From contig JAQBSZ010000009.1 in assembly GCA_027623555.1 (NCBI GenBank), positions 1-64,000 of the forward strand: a stretch of 64,000 nt of DNA, in the 5' to 3' direction. Below, piece by piece: positions 26,163 to 34,261 of the stretch (position 1 is its first letter; each line of letters begins with the position of its first letter). The notes beneath the pieces are model-generated. The model searched no databases, was not told the DNA's origin, and saw nothing but the letters and a program-made list of their open reading frames with translations. Made by a program: the position numbers and the translations under genes. This DNA is from Pseudomonadota bacterium. Lineage in GTDB: Bacteria; Pseudomonadota; Gammaproteobacteria; Pseudomonadales; Pseudohongiellaceae.

Positions 26163-27437
26163 TTGTTAATACTGCAAGCCCTGCTTGGAATCCTGGTTTT
26201 CGTTGCCCTGGCCGTATTGTTCAGCGAACGTCGCCAATTGCCGCACTGGAAACTGTTGCTCGCTGGTCTGGGATTACAGTTTCTGTTCGCCGTGCTCGTG
26301 TTTCGTCTTGGATTGCTGCAATCGTTTCTCGGTGCTCTAAACCAGGGGGTAGCGGCAATCGTCAACGCTACCGAAGCCGGCACCCTGTTCGTCTTCGGTT
26401 ATCTCGGCGGTGATGTTACTAACGTGGCGTATCCTTATTCTATCGATGATCCCGGTGCCACGGTTATTCTGGCGTTTCGCATCTTGCCACTTATTCTTAT
26501 CTTTACTGTGCTATCAGCCATTCTATGGCACTACCGAATCCTGCCCTGGATCGTGTATGGATTCTCTGTGGTGCTGCGGCGATCGATGGGAGTGAGCGGG
26601 GCAGTGGGCTTGAGTGCAGCGGCGAATATCTTTATCGGCATGGTCGAATCACCGGCGCTGATCAGACCCTATATCAAACGTCTGACCCGCAGCGAGTTGT
26701 TCGTGGTGATGTCCTGCGGCATGGCCACGATTGCCGGCACCGTGATGGTGCTGTATTCGGTAATCCTCGCGGATGTCATCCCCAACGCGCTGGGCCATAT
26801 CCTCACCGCATCGGTGATCAGTGCACCTGCTGCGATTATGCTGGCTCTGATAATGGTACCGCCTGCGACTGAGGGTGAAGCAGGAGAAGGAGGTGGAGAT
26901 GCAGTTGATATCCGCACCGACTACCACAATGTCATGGATGCCATCGCCCGGGGGACCAGTGACGGCCTGAAATTGATGGCCAATGTCGCTGCTATGTTAC
27001 TGGTGCTGGTGGCATTGGTAGCCCTGCTTAACAGCGCGCTCTCATTGCTTCCGTATCCTGCCGATGAGGCGCTCACGCTGCAATCTATGCTTGGCTGGAT
27101 ATTCGCTCCACTGGTGTGGCTGATGGGGATACCCTGGCAGGAGGCGACTGTGGCCGGAGGCCTGATGGGCACCAAAACCGCGCTGAACGAATTGCTGGCT
27201 TTTCTGGCCTTGGCGGAACTCCCGGCTGGCACCTTGTCGGATAAATCCACCATCATCATGACCTATGCGCTGTGCGGCTTCGCCAATTTCGGCAGTCTGG
27301 GCATAATGATTGCCGGTTTAACGGGCATGTGTGCCGAGCGAGCCCAGGAAATTGTCGCGCTGGCTCCCAAGTCATTGATCTCTGGCACACTGGCGACCTG
27401 CATGACTGGTGCCATCGCGGGTTTATTGTCCTTTTAG
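26163..27437 (+). CDS. Concentrative nucleoside transporter (CNT/NupC family)
   Basis: 424 residues, about ten membrane segments. CNT features are clear: the N-terminal LVFVALAVLFSERRQLPHWKLL, the gate region GYLGGDVTN, GLSAAANIFIGMVESPALIRPYI (about 160) and the second repeat GLMGTKTALNELLAFLAL plus TYALCGFANFGSLGIMIAG (about 340-390). It couples Na+ or H+ to uptake of nucleosides. The start is TTG 26163 and no good ribosome site is seen, so a nearby upstream start cannot be excluded. Confidence 0.92.
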   Translation: MLILQALLGILVFVALAVLFSERRQLPHWKLLLAGLGLQFLFAVLVFRLGLLQSFLGALNQGVAAIVNATEAGTLFVFGYLGGDVTNVAYPYSIDDPGATVILAFRILPLILIFTVLSAILWHYRILPWIVYGFSVVLRRSMGVSGAVGLSAAANIFIGMVESPALIRPYIKRLTRSELFVVMSCGMATIAGTVMVLYSVILADVIPNALGHILTASVISAPAAIMLALIMVPPATEGEAGEGGGDAVDIRTDYHNVMDAIARGTSDGLKLMANVAAMLLVLVALVALLNSALSLLPYPADEALTLQSMLGWIFAPLVWLMGIPWQEATVAGGLMGTKTALNELLAFLALAELPAGTLSDKSTIIMTYALCGFANFGSLGIMIAGLTGMCAERAQEIVALAPKSLISGTLATCMTGAIAGLLSF

Positions 27438-27511
27438 GCGAGACGCTTTAAGTTTGCAGCGCTTTGTAATACCTTCAGATTCCCACTTCGTCGAATTACA
27501 GGAAACTGCTC

Positions 27512-28588
27512 ATGTCTCAGGATCGTCGTGCATTTTTACAGACAACCCTGGTTGCGGGTCTTGGTGCTGCCACCTACCCAATGAATCTTATGGCTCAATC
27601 TAACGGGGTAAGACCGGCTCCGTTGATGCCGGCACCCAGCTTCGTCGACACCAATGGCATCTCCATGGCGGTCTATGAGAAAGGCTCGGGCCCGGCCGTT
27701 GTATTCAGTCATGGCTTTCCGGAACTGGCCTTCAGCTGGCGCAATCAACTCGACGCCGTGGCGGAAGCCGGCTACCACGCCATCGCACCTGATCAGCGCG
27801 GCTATGGGCTGACAGGCGGTCCCGACGATCCGGCACTCTACGGCATCGATTACTTCTGTGACGATCTGGTGGGCCTGCTCGATGCCAGGGGCATCGACAA
27901 GGCGGTGTTTGTCGGACATGACTGGGGTGGCGCCGTAGTCTGGGCCATGCCACGCCTGCATCCTGACCGCTGTCTTGGCATCATCGGATTGAATACTTCC
28001 GCGGGCAGACCCGCAGATCTGCCGCAGGTAGAGGACAGTGAACCCTCGCTGATAATTCAAACCCCCAATTATTATTTCAACACCTTCATACCTGAAGGTC
28101 TGGCCGAATCGATACTGGAGGCCGATGTCAGGAAGGCGTTCGACTTTTTCCTGTCGCGAGGCGGCATCTGGGACAAGGAAAGTTTTGCCCTGTTACCGGA
28201 AGACTCCGCCGAACGCCAGATGAATCTGCTGGCAATGCTGCAGCAGGAGGACCCACCTGGCGATCCGTTCATGTCTGAACAGGTCATGGCCTATTTCACC
28301 GATACCTATGAAGCCACAGGTTTCACCGGTGGACTGAACTGGTATCGGGCGAGTGTACGCAGGGGGACTATTTTCGCGAACGCGCCGACGCGAATCGAGG
28401 TGCCGAGTCTGTACATTGGTGCTGAGAACGATGTGATCCTGCCGCCATCTTCTGCCGACGGCATGGAAGACTTCATCACCGACCTGGAGAAGTACACAGT
28501 GATGGATAGTGGCCACTGGACCCAGCAAGAAAAACCGGATGAAGTAAACCGCGTCATTATCGAATGGCTTAATCGCAAGATTGCCTGA
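27512..28588 (+). CDS. Tat-exported epoxide-hydrolase-like alpha/beta hydrolase
   Basis: 358 residues. The N-terminus MSQDRRAFLQTTLVAGLGAA is a Tat signal (DRRAF). Catalytic elements of epoxide hydrolases are all present: oxyanion HGFPELAFSWRNQ (about 70), nucleophile Asp in FVGHDWGGAVVW (about 137), a cap region, acidic residue in ENDVILPP and the base His in MDSGHWTQQEKPDEV (about 331). Nucleophile Asp instead of Ser/Cys favours epoxide hydrolase or haloalkane dehalogenase; the HGFPE and GHDWGG pair favours epoxide hydrolase. Tat export of such an enzyme suggests a periplasmic detoxifying role. It lies 74 bp downstream of the nucleoside transporter and 36 bp before the S41 protease. Confidence 0.88.
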   Translation: MSQDRRAFLQTTLVAGLGAATYPMNLMAQSNGVRPAPLMPAPSFVDTNGISMAVYEKGSGPAVVFSHGFPELAFSWRNQLDAVAEAGYHAIAPDQRGYGLTGGPDDPALYGIDYFCDDLVGLLDARGIDKAVFVGHDWGGAVVWAMPRLHPDRCLGIIGLNTSAGRPADLPQVEDSEPSLIIQTPNYYFNTFIPEGLAESILEADVRKAFDFFLSRGGIWDKESFALLPEDSAERQMNLLAMLQQEDPPGDPFMSEQVMAYFTDTYEATGFTGGLNWYRASVRRGTIFANAPTRIEVPSLYIGAENDVILPPSSADGMEDFITDLEKYTVMDSGHWTQQEKPDEVNRVIIEWLNRKIA

Positions 28589-28624
28589 GACTCTCATCAA
28601 CAACAAGAACACCAGGATGTCATC

Positions 28625-31600
28625 ATGAAAAAAATTCTGTTCATGCTGTTCGTACTATTCACCAGTAATCTTTGCCACGGACAGATCAATGCCCGGTTAA
28701 TGCGTTACATGGATGTTGCCGACGATCAGATCACGTTTGTCTATGGCGGTGACATCTGGTTGGTGGGCAAGCAGGGCGGAACGGCCGTGCAGCTCACCAA
28801 TTCCCCTGGCGAAGAGAGCTATCCGCGCTTCTCACCGGATGGCTCGGAGATCGCCTATACGGCGAGCTACAACGGCAATGAAGATGTCTTCGTGGTCCCC
28901 GTTACCGGCGGAGTACCCACTCGGGTTACTTATCAGTCCCATGCCGACCGCATGGTGGAGTGGCATCCCGATGGTGAACATATTCTGATTGCCTCATCCC
29001 GCGCCAGTGGTATCCAGCGCGTGCGAAAATTCTTCCTGGTGAATAAAGCCGGGGGCCTGCCGGAACCGCTGAACGTTCCTTATGGTGAATTGGCGAGTTT
29101 CTCGCCGGATGGGTCACAACTGGCTTATGTAACCAGACTTGCCGAAGACCGACCCTTCAAGCGCTATCGCGGGGGCTATTCCTCCGACATTTATGTGTAC
29201 GACCTGGCCAACGATACCGCCATCAATATCACTGACAGCACGGCAATCGATGCCAAGCCCACCTGGGTAGGAGACAAGATCTTCTTCCTCTCCGATCAGG
29301 ATGCCAACATGCGGCTTAATATTTATGCCTACGACATCCGCGAAGGCGCCACCACGCAGATCACTGAATTCGCGGATTTCGATATCTCCTATCTCGGCGC
29401 CGGTAGCAATGACCTGGTGTTCGAGGCAGGCGGTGCGCTGTACCAGATGAATATCGATACGCTGGAAGCGCAACCCGTAGCAGTGAACGTGATTAGCGAC
29501 CTCACGGCAGAGATGCCGCGCGCCGAGGATGTCAGTCGGCGCATTGAAAACATGAGTGCCTCCCCGGGCGGCAAACGCATCGTGTTTGAAGCAAGGGGAG
29601 AATTATTTAACGTGCCGGTGAAGGAAGGCTATGTAGTAAACATGACGCAAAGCAGTGGTGCCTACGATCAGAATCCGTCCTGGTCACCCGACGGTGAACT
29701 GGTGGCTTACTGGAGTGATCGAACTGGTGAGTATGAGATTCATCTGCAAGGTTCTGACGGCACGGCAGTGGGCAGACAGCTCACAAATCGGGGCAAGGGA
29801 TTTGGCTATGAGCTGTTCTGGTCTGGCGACAGTAGCAAAATCTCGTTCATTGATGAAACCAACTCCATCTCCATCGTGGACGTGGCGAACGGCGACACCA
29901 CGGTAGCCGGTAACTACACCTGGAATCTCGGGCACGGCGCGCGCTTCAATTATTCGATAGCCTGGTCACCAGACTCGCGCTGGCTGGCGTTTGCCCAGGG
30001 TCAGGACAATTCCAACGATGCCATTGTTATCTTCGACACGCTCGAAGGTGAAGCCCACCAGGTAACCAGTGGCTATTATTCTGACACCGCCCCGGTCTTC
30101 AGTAACGATGGCAAGTACCTGTTCTTCCGTACCAATCGCAATATGGATGCCGTGTATTCGGACTTCGACGAAACCTGGATCTATCCCAATTCCACGCAGA
30201 TTGCAGCAATCAGCCTGCTACCGGATACACCGACATTGTTGCCGGTCAAGAACGACGATCTGGAGCTGGAAGACGACGCTGACGAACCGGACTTGGATGA
30301 CGATGCAGAAACCAATGTTAGTGATGACGATGAAGAATCGGAATTAGCTGTAGAGATCGATTTTAACGATATGGAATCACGACTCGTGTTGTTACCGCCA
30401 GCAGCTGGCAATATCGGTCGCCTGTTCCCGTTCGAAGACAAATTGGCTTACGTACGCCGCCCAAACAGTGGTTCGGCAGATGAAGATGCTGCGCTGGTGT
30501 TCTACGACTTTGAGGAGCAGGAAGAGAAGACGGTTTTTTCTGATGTGGATCGAGCAGTGAAGACAGCCGATGGGGAAGCGATGTTGATCTCCAGCAACAA
30601 CCGTTATGGCATTGTCGAAGTCTCACCAGATCAGAAGCTCGAAGATCCAGTTCCAACCGATGGCCTGGTGATGGACCTGGTGCCCAGGGAGGAATGGCAG
30701 CAAATATTTGATGACACCTGGCGTCGTTATCGGGACTTCTTCTATGACCCGAGCATGCATGGGTTGGACTGGAACGCCATGCGTGAGCAGTACGGTGCTC
30801 TGCTGGTCGATGCTCGGACACGCTGGGACTTGCAGAACATCCAGTTTCACTTGTTAGGCGAAACTAGTGCCGGGCATACCTACGTCAGGGATGGGGACGT
30901 GGAACGCGCCGAACGTCGTGAGACCGGATTCCTGGGCATCGATTGGGCTGAAGACGATGGGCTCTATCAGATCGGCCGCATCATACGCCCCGCAGCCTGG
31001 GATACAGAAGTACGCTCTCCATTTGATGGTACAGGGCTGGAAGTTCATGCAGGAGATTACGTTCTTGCTGTTAATGGAAGAAACCTGGATACAGGCAAGG
31101 ATCCTTATGCCGCTTTTGACGGATTATCCGGAGATACAATTTCTCTGTTGATAAGCAGTTCTGGAGAACGCGAAGATGCGCGATCGATTACCGTGAAGGC
31201 GCTCACCCAGGCTCAGGAGAATTCGCTGCGTAATCTGGAATGGATCGAGAACAATCGCAAGTTGGTGGACGAGTTATCCGGCGGCAGGCTGGGCTACATT
31301 TACATGTCCAACACAGCCGATCGCGGCCAGCTCGAATTAGTACGTATGTTCTATGGTCAGCTGGATAAAGAGGGGTTCGTCATCGATGAGCGATTTAATG
31401 GCGGCGGGCAACTGGCGGACCGGTTCCTCGAACTGATGCAGCGACCGATTGTGTATAACCTGCACTGGCGTCATGGCCGCGATGTCACCCAGCCCATCAA
31501 GACCAATCCCGGTCCTATGGGTATGTTGATAAATGGTTGGGCGGCCTCGGGTGGTGATGGGTTGCCCTGGGCATTTCAGGAACTGCAGGCCGGTCCTATC

Positions 31601-31906
31601 GTTGGCGAAAACACGATGGGTATACTGGTAGGTCCTGCCACCGGGCATCAGCTCATCGATGGCGGTGGCATCACTGTTCCCGGTGCGCGCCTGTATGATA
31701 ACGATGGACACTGGTTCTGGGAAGGCGAAGGGGTGAGCCCCGATATCGAGATCTGGGATGATCCTTCGATTCTCGCTCAGGGGAGAGACCCGCAGATTGA
31801 ACGCGTTGTTGAAGAAGTCATGAAGCTGCTCGAGAATGCCCCGCCACGTATGACGCCAGCGCCAGCTCTTGAAGACCGGACTGCGCGTGGTCTCAGAATT
31901 AACTGA
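28625..31906 (+). CDS. Tricorn-type S41 peptidase, exported
   Basis: 1093 residues with a signal peptide (MKKILFMLFVLFTSNLCHG-Q). Residues about 30-520 form PD40/Tricorn propeller blades (FSPDGSEIAYTA, WHPDGEHILIAS, WSPDGELVAYWSD, WSPDSRWLAFAQG). A highly acidic stretch at about 542-578 separates them from the protease half. From 689 comes the Tricorn C1 helix domain (WQQIFDDTWRRYRDFFYDP), then a PDZ domain (about 780-850) and the S41 core with GYIYMSN, FNGGGQLAD and the catalytic Ser975 in AASGGD. This matches Tricorn homologues that trim peptides; export to the periplasm is common in Gram-negatives. The stop lies 71 bp from hairpin repeat copy B. Confidence 0.93.
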   Translation: MKKILFMLFVLFTSNLCHGQINARLMRYMDVADDQITFVYGGDIWLVGKQGGTAVQLTNSPGEESYPRFSPDGSEIAYTASYNGNEDVFVVPVTGGVPTRVTYQSHADRMVEWHPDGEHILIASSRASGIQRVRKFFLVNKAGGLPEPLNVPYGELASFSPDGSQLAYVTRLAEDRPFKRYRGGYSSDIYVYDLANDTAINITDSTAIDAKPTWVGDKIFFLSDQDANMRLNIYAYDIREGATTQITEFADFDISYLGAGSNDLVFEAGGALYQMNIDTLEAQPVAVNVISDLTAEMPRAEDVSRRIENMSASPGGKRIVFEARGELFNVPVKEGYVVNMTQSSGAYDQNPSWSPDGELVAYWSDRTGEYEIHLQGSDGTAVGRQLTNRGKGFGYELFWSGDSSKISFIDETNSISIVDVANGDTTVAGNYTWNLGHGARFNYSIAWSPDSRWLAFAQGQDNSNDAIVIFDTLEGEAHQVTSGYYSDTAPVFSNDGKYLFFRTNRNMDAVYSDFDETWIYPNSTQIAAISLLPDTPTLLPVKNDDLELEDDADEPDLDDDAETNVSDDDEESELAVEIDFNDMESRLVLLPPAAGNIGRLFPFEDKLAYVRRPNSGSADEDAALVFYDFEEQEEKTVFSDVDRAVKTADGEAMLISSNNRYGIVEVSPDQKLEDPVPTDGLVMDLVPREEWQQIFDDTWRRYRDFFYDPSMHGLDWNAMREQYGALLVDARTRWDLQNIQFHLLGETSAGHTYVRDGDVERAERRETGFLGIDWAEDDGLYQIGRIIRPAAWDTEVRSPFDGTGLEVHAGDYVLAVNGRNLDTGKDPYAAFDGLSGDTISLLISSSGEREDARSITVKALTQAQENSLRNLEWIENNRKLVDELSGGRLGYIYMSNTADRGQLELVRMFYGQLDKEGFVIDERFNGGGQLADRFLELMQRPIVYNLHWRHGRDVTQPIKTNPGPMGMLINGWAASGGDGLPWAFQELQAGPIVGENTMGILVGPATGHQLIDGGGITVPGARLYDNDGHWFWEGEGVSPDIEIWDDPSILAQGRDPQIERVVEEVMKLLENAPPRMTPAPALEDRTARGLRIN

Positions 31907-31976
31907 AAAAACTGGAGAACCTGGAGGGAACACTCACAACTTAACAACTTCTCGGAACAATTTAGCAAAGGGGAAA

Positions 31977-32073
31977 GGGGGCACCTACAATTTAACAACT
32001 TAAAGGTAGATTTCTGATTCTCACGATCGCTTGTTAGTTTGTCCCGTTAAGTTGTTAAATTGTAGGTGTCCCC
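31977..32073. repeat. Long-hairpin repeat, copy B (27-bp arms)
   Basis: Arms at 31977-32003 and 32047-32073 pair over 26 of 27 bp; the outer end is GGGGGCACCTACAATTTAAC, one base different from copy A. The loop is 43 bp. A further half-arm ACAACTTAACAACTT lies at 31936-31950, a decayed extra unit. The copy sits between convergent genes. Confidence 0.88.
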
Positions 32074-32107
32074 TGTTTGCTCTTGCTCTCAAATAAGTCG
32101 CAATTTA

Positions 32108-32425
32108 TCACTCTGCGCAACTCATGCACTTAGTGGCATAAGGCAAAACCTTTAGTCGCTCCGCACCGATATCTTCTCCGCAGCTCATACACAGCCCATA
32201 ACCGCCATTCTCAATTCGCGCTAACGCTTGTTTGATCTGGGCGATCTCTTCCAGGGTCACGTCGCCAACTTCTTCCAGTACTTCATCACCGGCTGCTTCT
32301 ACAGCCGCTTCTCCCCAGTCATCATCAGCAGGTTCGGTGAGGTCATCATCGATATCTTCACTCCGTTCAATCATTGCTGCCAATTTTTCCTGCAATAGTG
32401 ATTTTATGTCTTCTAGATTCGTCAT
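32108..32425 (-). CDS. DksA/TraR C4 zinc-finger protein
   Basis: 105 residues. An acidic helical N-terminal part (LQEKLAAMIERSEDIDDDLTEP...) is followed by LARIENGGYGLCMSCGEDIGAERLKVLPYATKCMSC, the four-Cys zinc finger of the DksA/TraR family with 17 residues between the CxxC pairs. It is shorter than E. coli DksA (151) and lacks the coiled-coil tip DxxDxA, so it is a TraR-like or YbiI-like protein that may bind the RNA polymerase secondary channel. It starts near the UspE-like gene and zinc-ribbon gene, all on the minus strand, suggesting a stress-related set. Confidence 0.9.
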   Translation of the reverse strand: MTNLEDIKSLLQEKLAAMIERSEDIDDDLTEPADDDWGEAAVEAAGDEVLEEVGDVTLEEIAQIKQALARIENGGYGLCMSCGEDIGAERLKVLPYATKCMSCAE

Positions 32426-32491
32426 CTCAACCTCTTTTCGATTCTTTTGCTTAATTTCAAGATTTTCAACAATTATTGAAAATCTGAATTC

Positions 32492-33397
32492 TCATGATTT
32501 TAAAACTAGCACATCACAAGGGCATCCTTCCAGAATTTGTTCTGCGGTATCGCCAATAATCGCTCTCTCCAAAATGTTGCGTGATAGTGCGCCGATAACC
32601 AGGATACTGGTGGCACTGGCTTCGATATAGTCGGTCAAGCCAGGAACTAGTTCTCCCTTGCTAATCTTTATATTGGTCGGCTCGATAGTATGACCTGCGA
32701 GAAAATCCATCAATATTTTCTCATGGCGCTTTTTAATTCCGAGCAAGAATTCCTGAGTTCCCTCAATTTCAGGGATGAAAGAACTCAATAATGGCAGATA
32801 GGCATGAAAGACAAGAGCGGAAAGTGATAATTGTTTGGACAAAAATTCTATCGTGGAAAGCAGTTTATGATCCAAATTGGATTCTTCGGAGTTGCGATGC
32901 AAGGGATCGACGGCCGCTACCACAGTTCCACCTTTGTGCCAGGGTTCTGAATTAACCAGAAGCAACGGAAATGGGTTCTTGCGAACCAGTCTTCAGTCGG
33001 TATTGCTCAAAACGGATCGTTCTATCAGATTGTGTTTGTGTGTGCTTTTAATTAGTAAGTCAGGTTGGAATTCATTTGCCTGTTTGAGAATCGCCTCGGC
33101 GAGATTATGCTCCTCTCTAAATTCCATGGATACTGCCAGGCCCAGAGCTGAGAATTCTTCAACGAATTCTTCCAAATTCTCGACATTGTGCTGCACGAAA
33201 AGTTTTTTCTGTATCGAAATAAAATCTTTATGCATGCCTTCATATAGATAAGGTTCTTCCTCCAGGCTATTCGAATTATTAATGAACAGTCTGATTTCAG
33301 CTTTGCATGATTCAGCGATGAGTTTTGTCCGATCAATCACGAAGTCTCTGTCCACACTGGGATCAACTATGACAAGAATTCGATGGATCTTATTCAT
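32492..33397 (-). pseudogene. uspE: UspE-like tandem universal stress protein, interrupted by UGA (32993-32995)
   Basis: Two frames in the same phase make one 301-codon gene if the TGA at 32995-32993 is ignored. The first half (MNKIHRILVIVDPSVDRDFVIDRTK..., ending SVLSNTD) and second half (RLVRKNPFPLLLVNSEPW...GGTVVAAVDPLH... TSILVIGALSRNILERAIIGDTAEQIL) are the two Usp domains of UspE, with an ATP-loop-like G-x-x-G region in the second. In UspE homologues the residue at the stop is usually Trp in a D-W-x-L-x-R-K-x-P motif, so TGG to TGA fits. The second half could restart at an internal codon near 32965. Real nonsense, stop-codon read-through or a base error are all possible. Selenocysteine is unlikely since no Cys belongs here. 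Confidence 0.75.
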
Positions 33398-33456
33398 TTG
33401 GTTTACTACTTTCGCGTGTAGTCAAAGGACAATACAGCAATCTACGTTCTAACCTG

Positions 33457-33490
33457 GGGAGCCTCTGGTCATATGTGATCAGAGGCTCCC
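33457..33490 (-). terminator. Strong hairpin downstream of the zinc-ribbon gene
   Basis: GGGAGCCTCTGGTCA (33457-33471) pairs with 33476-33490 over 15 positions with one mismatch and a four-base loop, 14 bp after the stop of the minus-strand gene. No T-run follows, so it could stabilise the mRNA end rather than terminate alone. Confidence 0.5.
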
Positions 33491-33503
33491 TGGTGTAGCA
33501 TTT

Positions 33504-33884
33504 TTAAAAATTTGTTCTCAGGGTCTTCAGCATCTTGGTAAACCGGTCCAGAATGGTTAATTCCTTAAGATCTCGGAATTCTCCTGCATCAAAAAATGTG
33601 CCGTAACAATTCACACAGGATTCGTACCTGATATGGAACTGATCTTTGTCGATCATCGGGACCATCCGTTGATTGCAAACAGGACAATCGATATTTCTCA
33701 TGTCTCGGTATTGTAGGCCGACCTGATCGCTTCCTATATCTATGGACTCTGATCCTTTAATTTGTATTAGATCTTCTTTCTCTAACATATCGAACCAGAG
33801 CCCCTGGCAGTTGTCGCAGCGCTCGAATTTGATGTTTTCGAATGTATAGGTTTTAAATGTACCCAAGCATTTTGGACAGTTCAT
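33504..33884 (-). CDS. Double zinc-ribbon (zf-TFIIB-like) protein
   Basis: 126 residues from the ATG at 33884, which has GAGG six bases upstream; an ATG four codons earlier lacks this. Two zinc ribbons of the TFIIB type are visible: MNCPKCLGTFKT...FERCDNCQGLWFD (residues 2-36) and IDCPVCNQRMVPM...YESCVNCYGTFFDAGE (about 65-98). Each has CxxC pairs and the aromatic W/F-F-D-x-E end usual in this family. Known members are small cytoplasmic proteins of unknown function. It belongs to the minus-strand stress-like group with the DksA-type and Usp genes. Confidence 0.85.
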   Translation of the reverse strand: MNCPKCLGTFKTYTFENIKFERCDNCQGLWFDMLEKEDLIQIKGSESIDIGSDQVGLQYRDMRNIDCPVCNQRMVPMIDKDQFHIRYESCVNCYGTFFDAGEFRDLKELTILDRFTKMLKTLRTNF

Positions 33885-34261
33885 GACAGACCTCATTTAG
33901 TTGGTAACGAATTGCATAGAAGAATTAGATCGATGGAGAAAGTGTTGATTGTCGATTAGTGTAATCTAGTGGCCGGAGCGGTTCGGAGCATGCTTCAGAT
34001 AGACAGAGAGTATAGGGTTAAAACCCTCAGGCACTGCTCTTTTTCTCAACTAGCAAATAAAAAAATCCTGCGTTTAACTCGTCATGAATCCATTGAGCGG
34101 AATGATTCTCATTATCAGCATTGCCGCGCCTAACGTACTCGAAGTGATTAAAAACAACAAGGTAAAAGGGCTACTCATTACTTTGTAACGTATCTGGCAG
34201 AATTCAATTCCTCGACTTCCCTGGCAGATTTGTCTGGATAAATTATACGTTATGAGTGTCC
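33885..34261. other. 377-bp gene-poor spacer
   Basis: No convincing gene. An ATG-TAA frame of 34 codons (34084-34188, plus) has no ribosome site. A Fur-box-like sequence lies at 34100-34116. The spacer must hold the promoter for the zinc-ribbon gene. Confidence 0.5.
34100..34116. promoter_or_regulatory. Possible Fur box
   Basis: On the minus strand it reads GATAATGAGAATCATTC, differing from the GATAATGATAATCATTATC consensus at few positions. It is 216 bp upstream of the zinc-ribbon gene; no iron gene is adjacent, which lowers confidence. Confidence 0.3.

Noticed and set aside
32993-32995. Selenocysteine at the UGA of the UspE-like gene
   Set aside because: The homologous residue is normally Trp, not Cys, and there is no redox motif nearby.
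33457-33490. MITE related to the 63044 element because both begin GGGAGCCTCTG
   Set aside because: Similarity ends after 11 bases and no target duplication is present; it is a simple hairpin.
34084-34188. 34-codon frame starting ATG AAT CCA
   Set aside because: No ribosome site, no family resemblance and it overlaps a Fur-like sequence.
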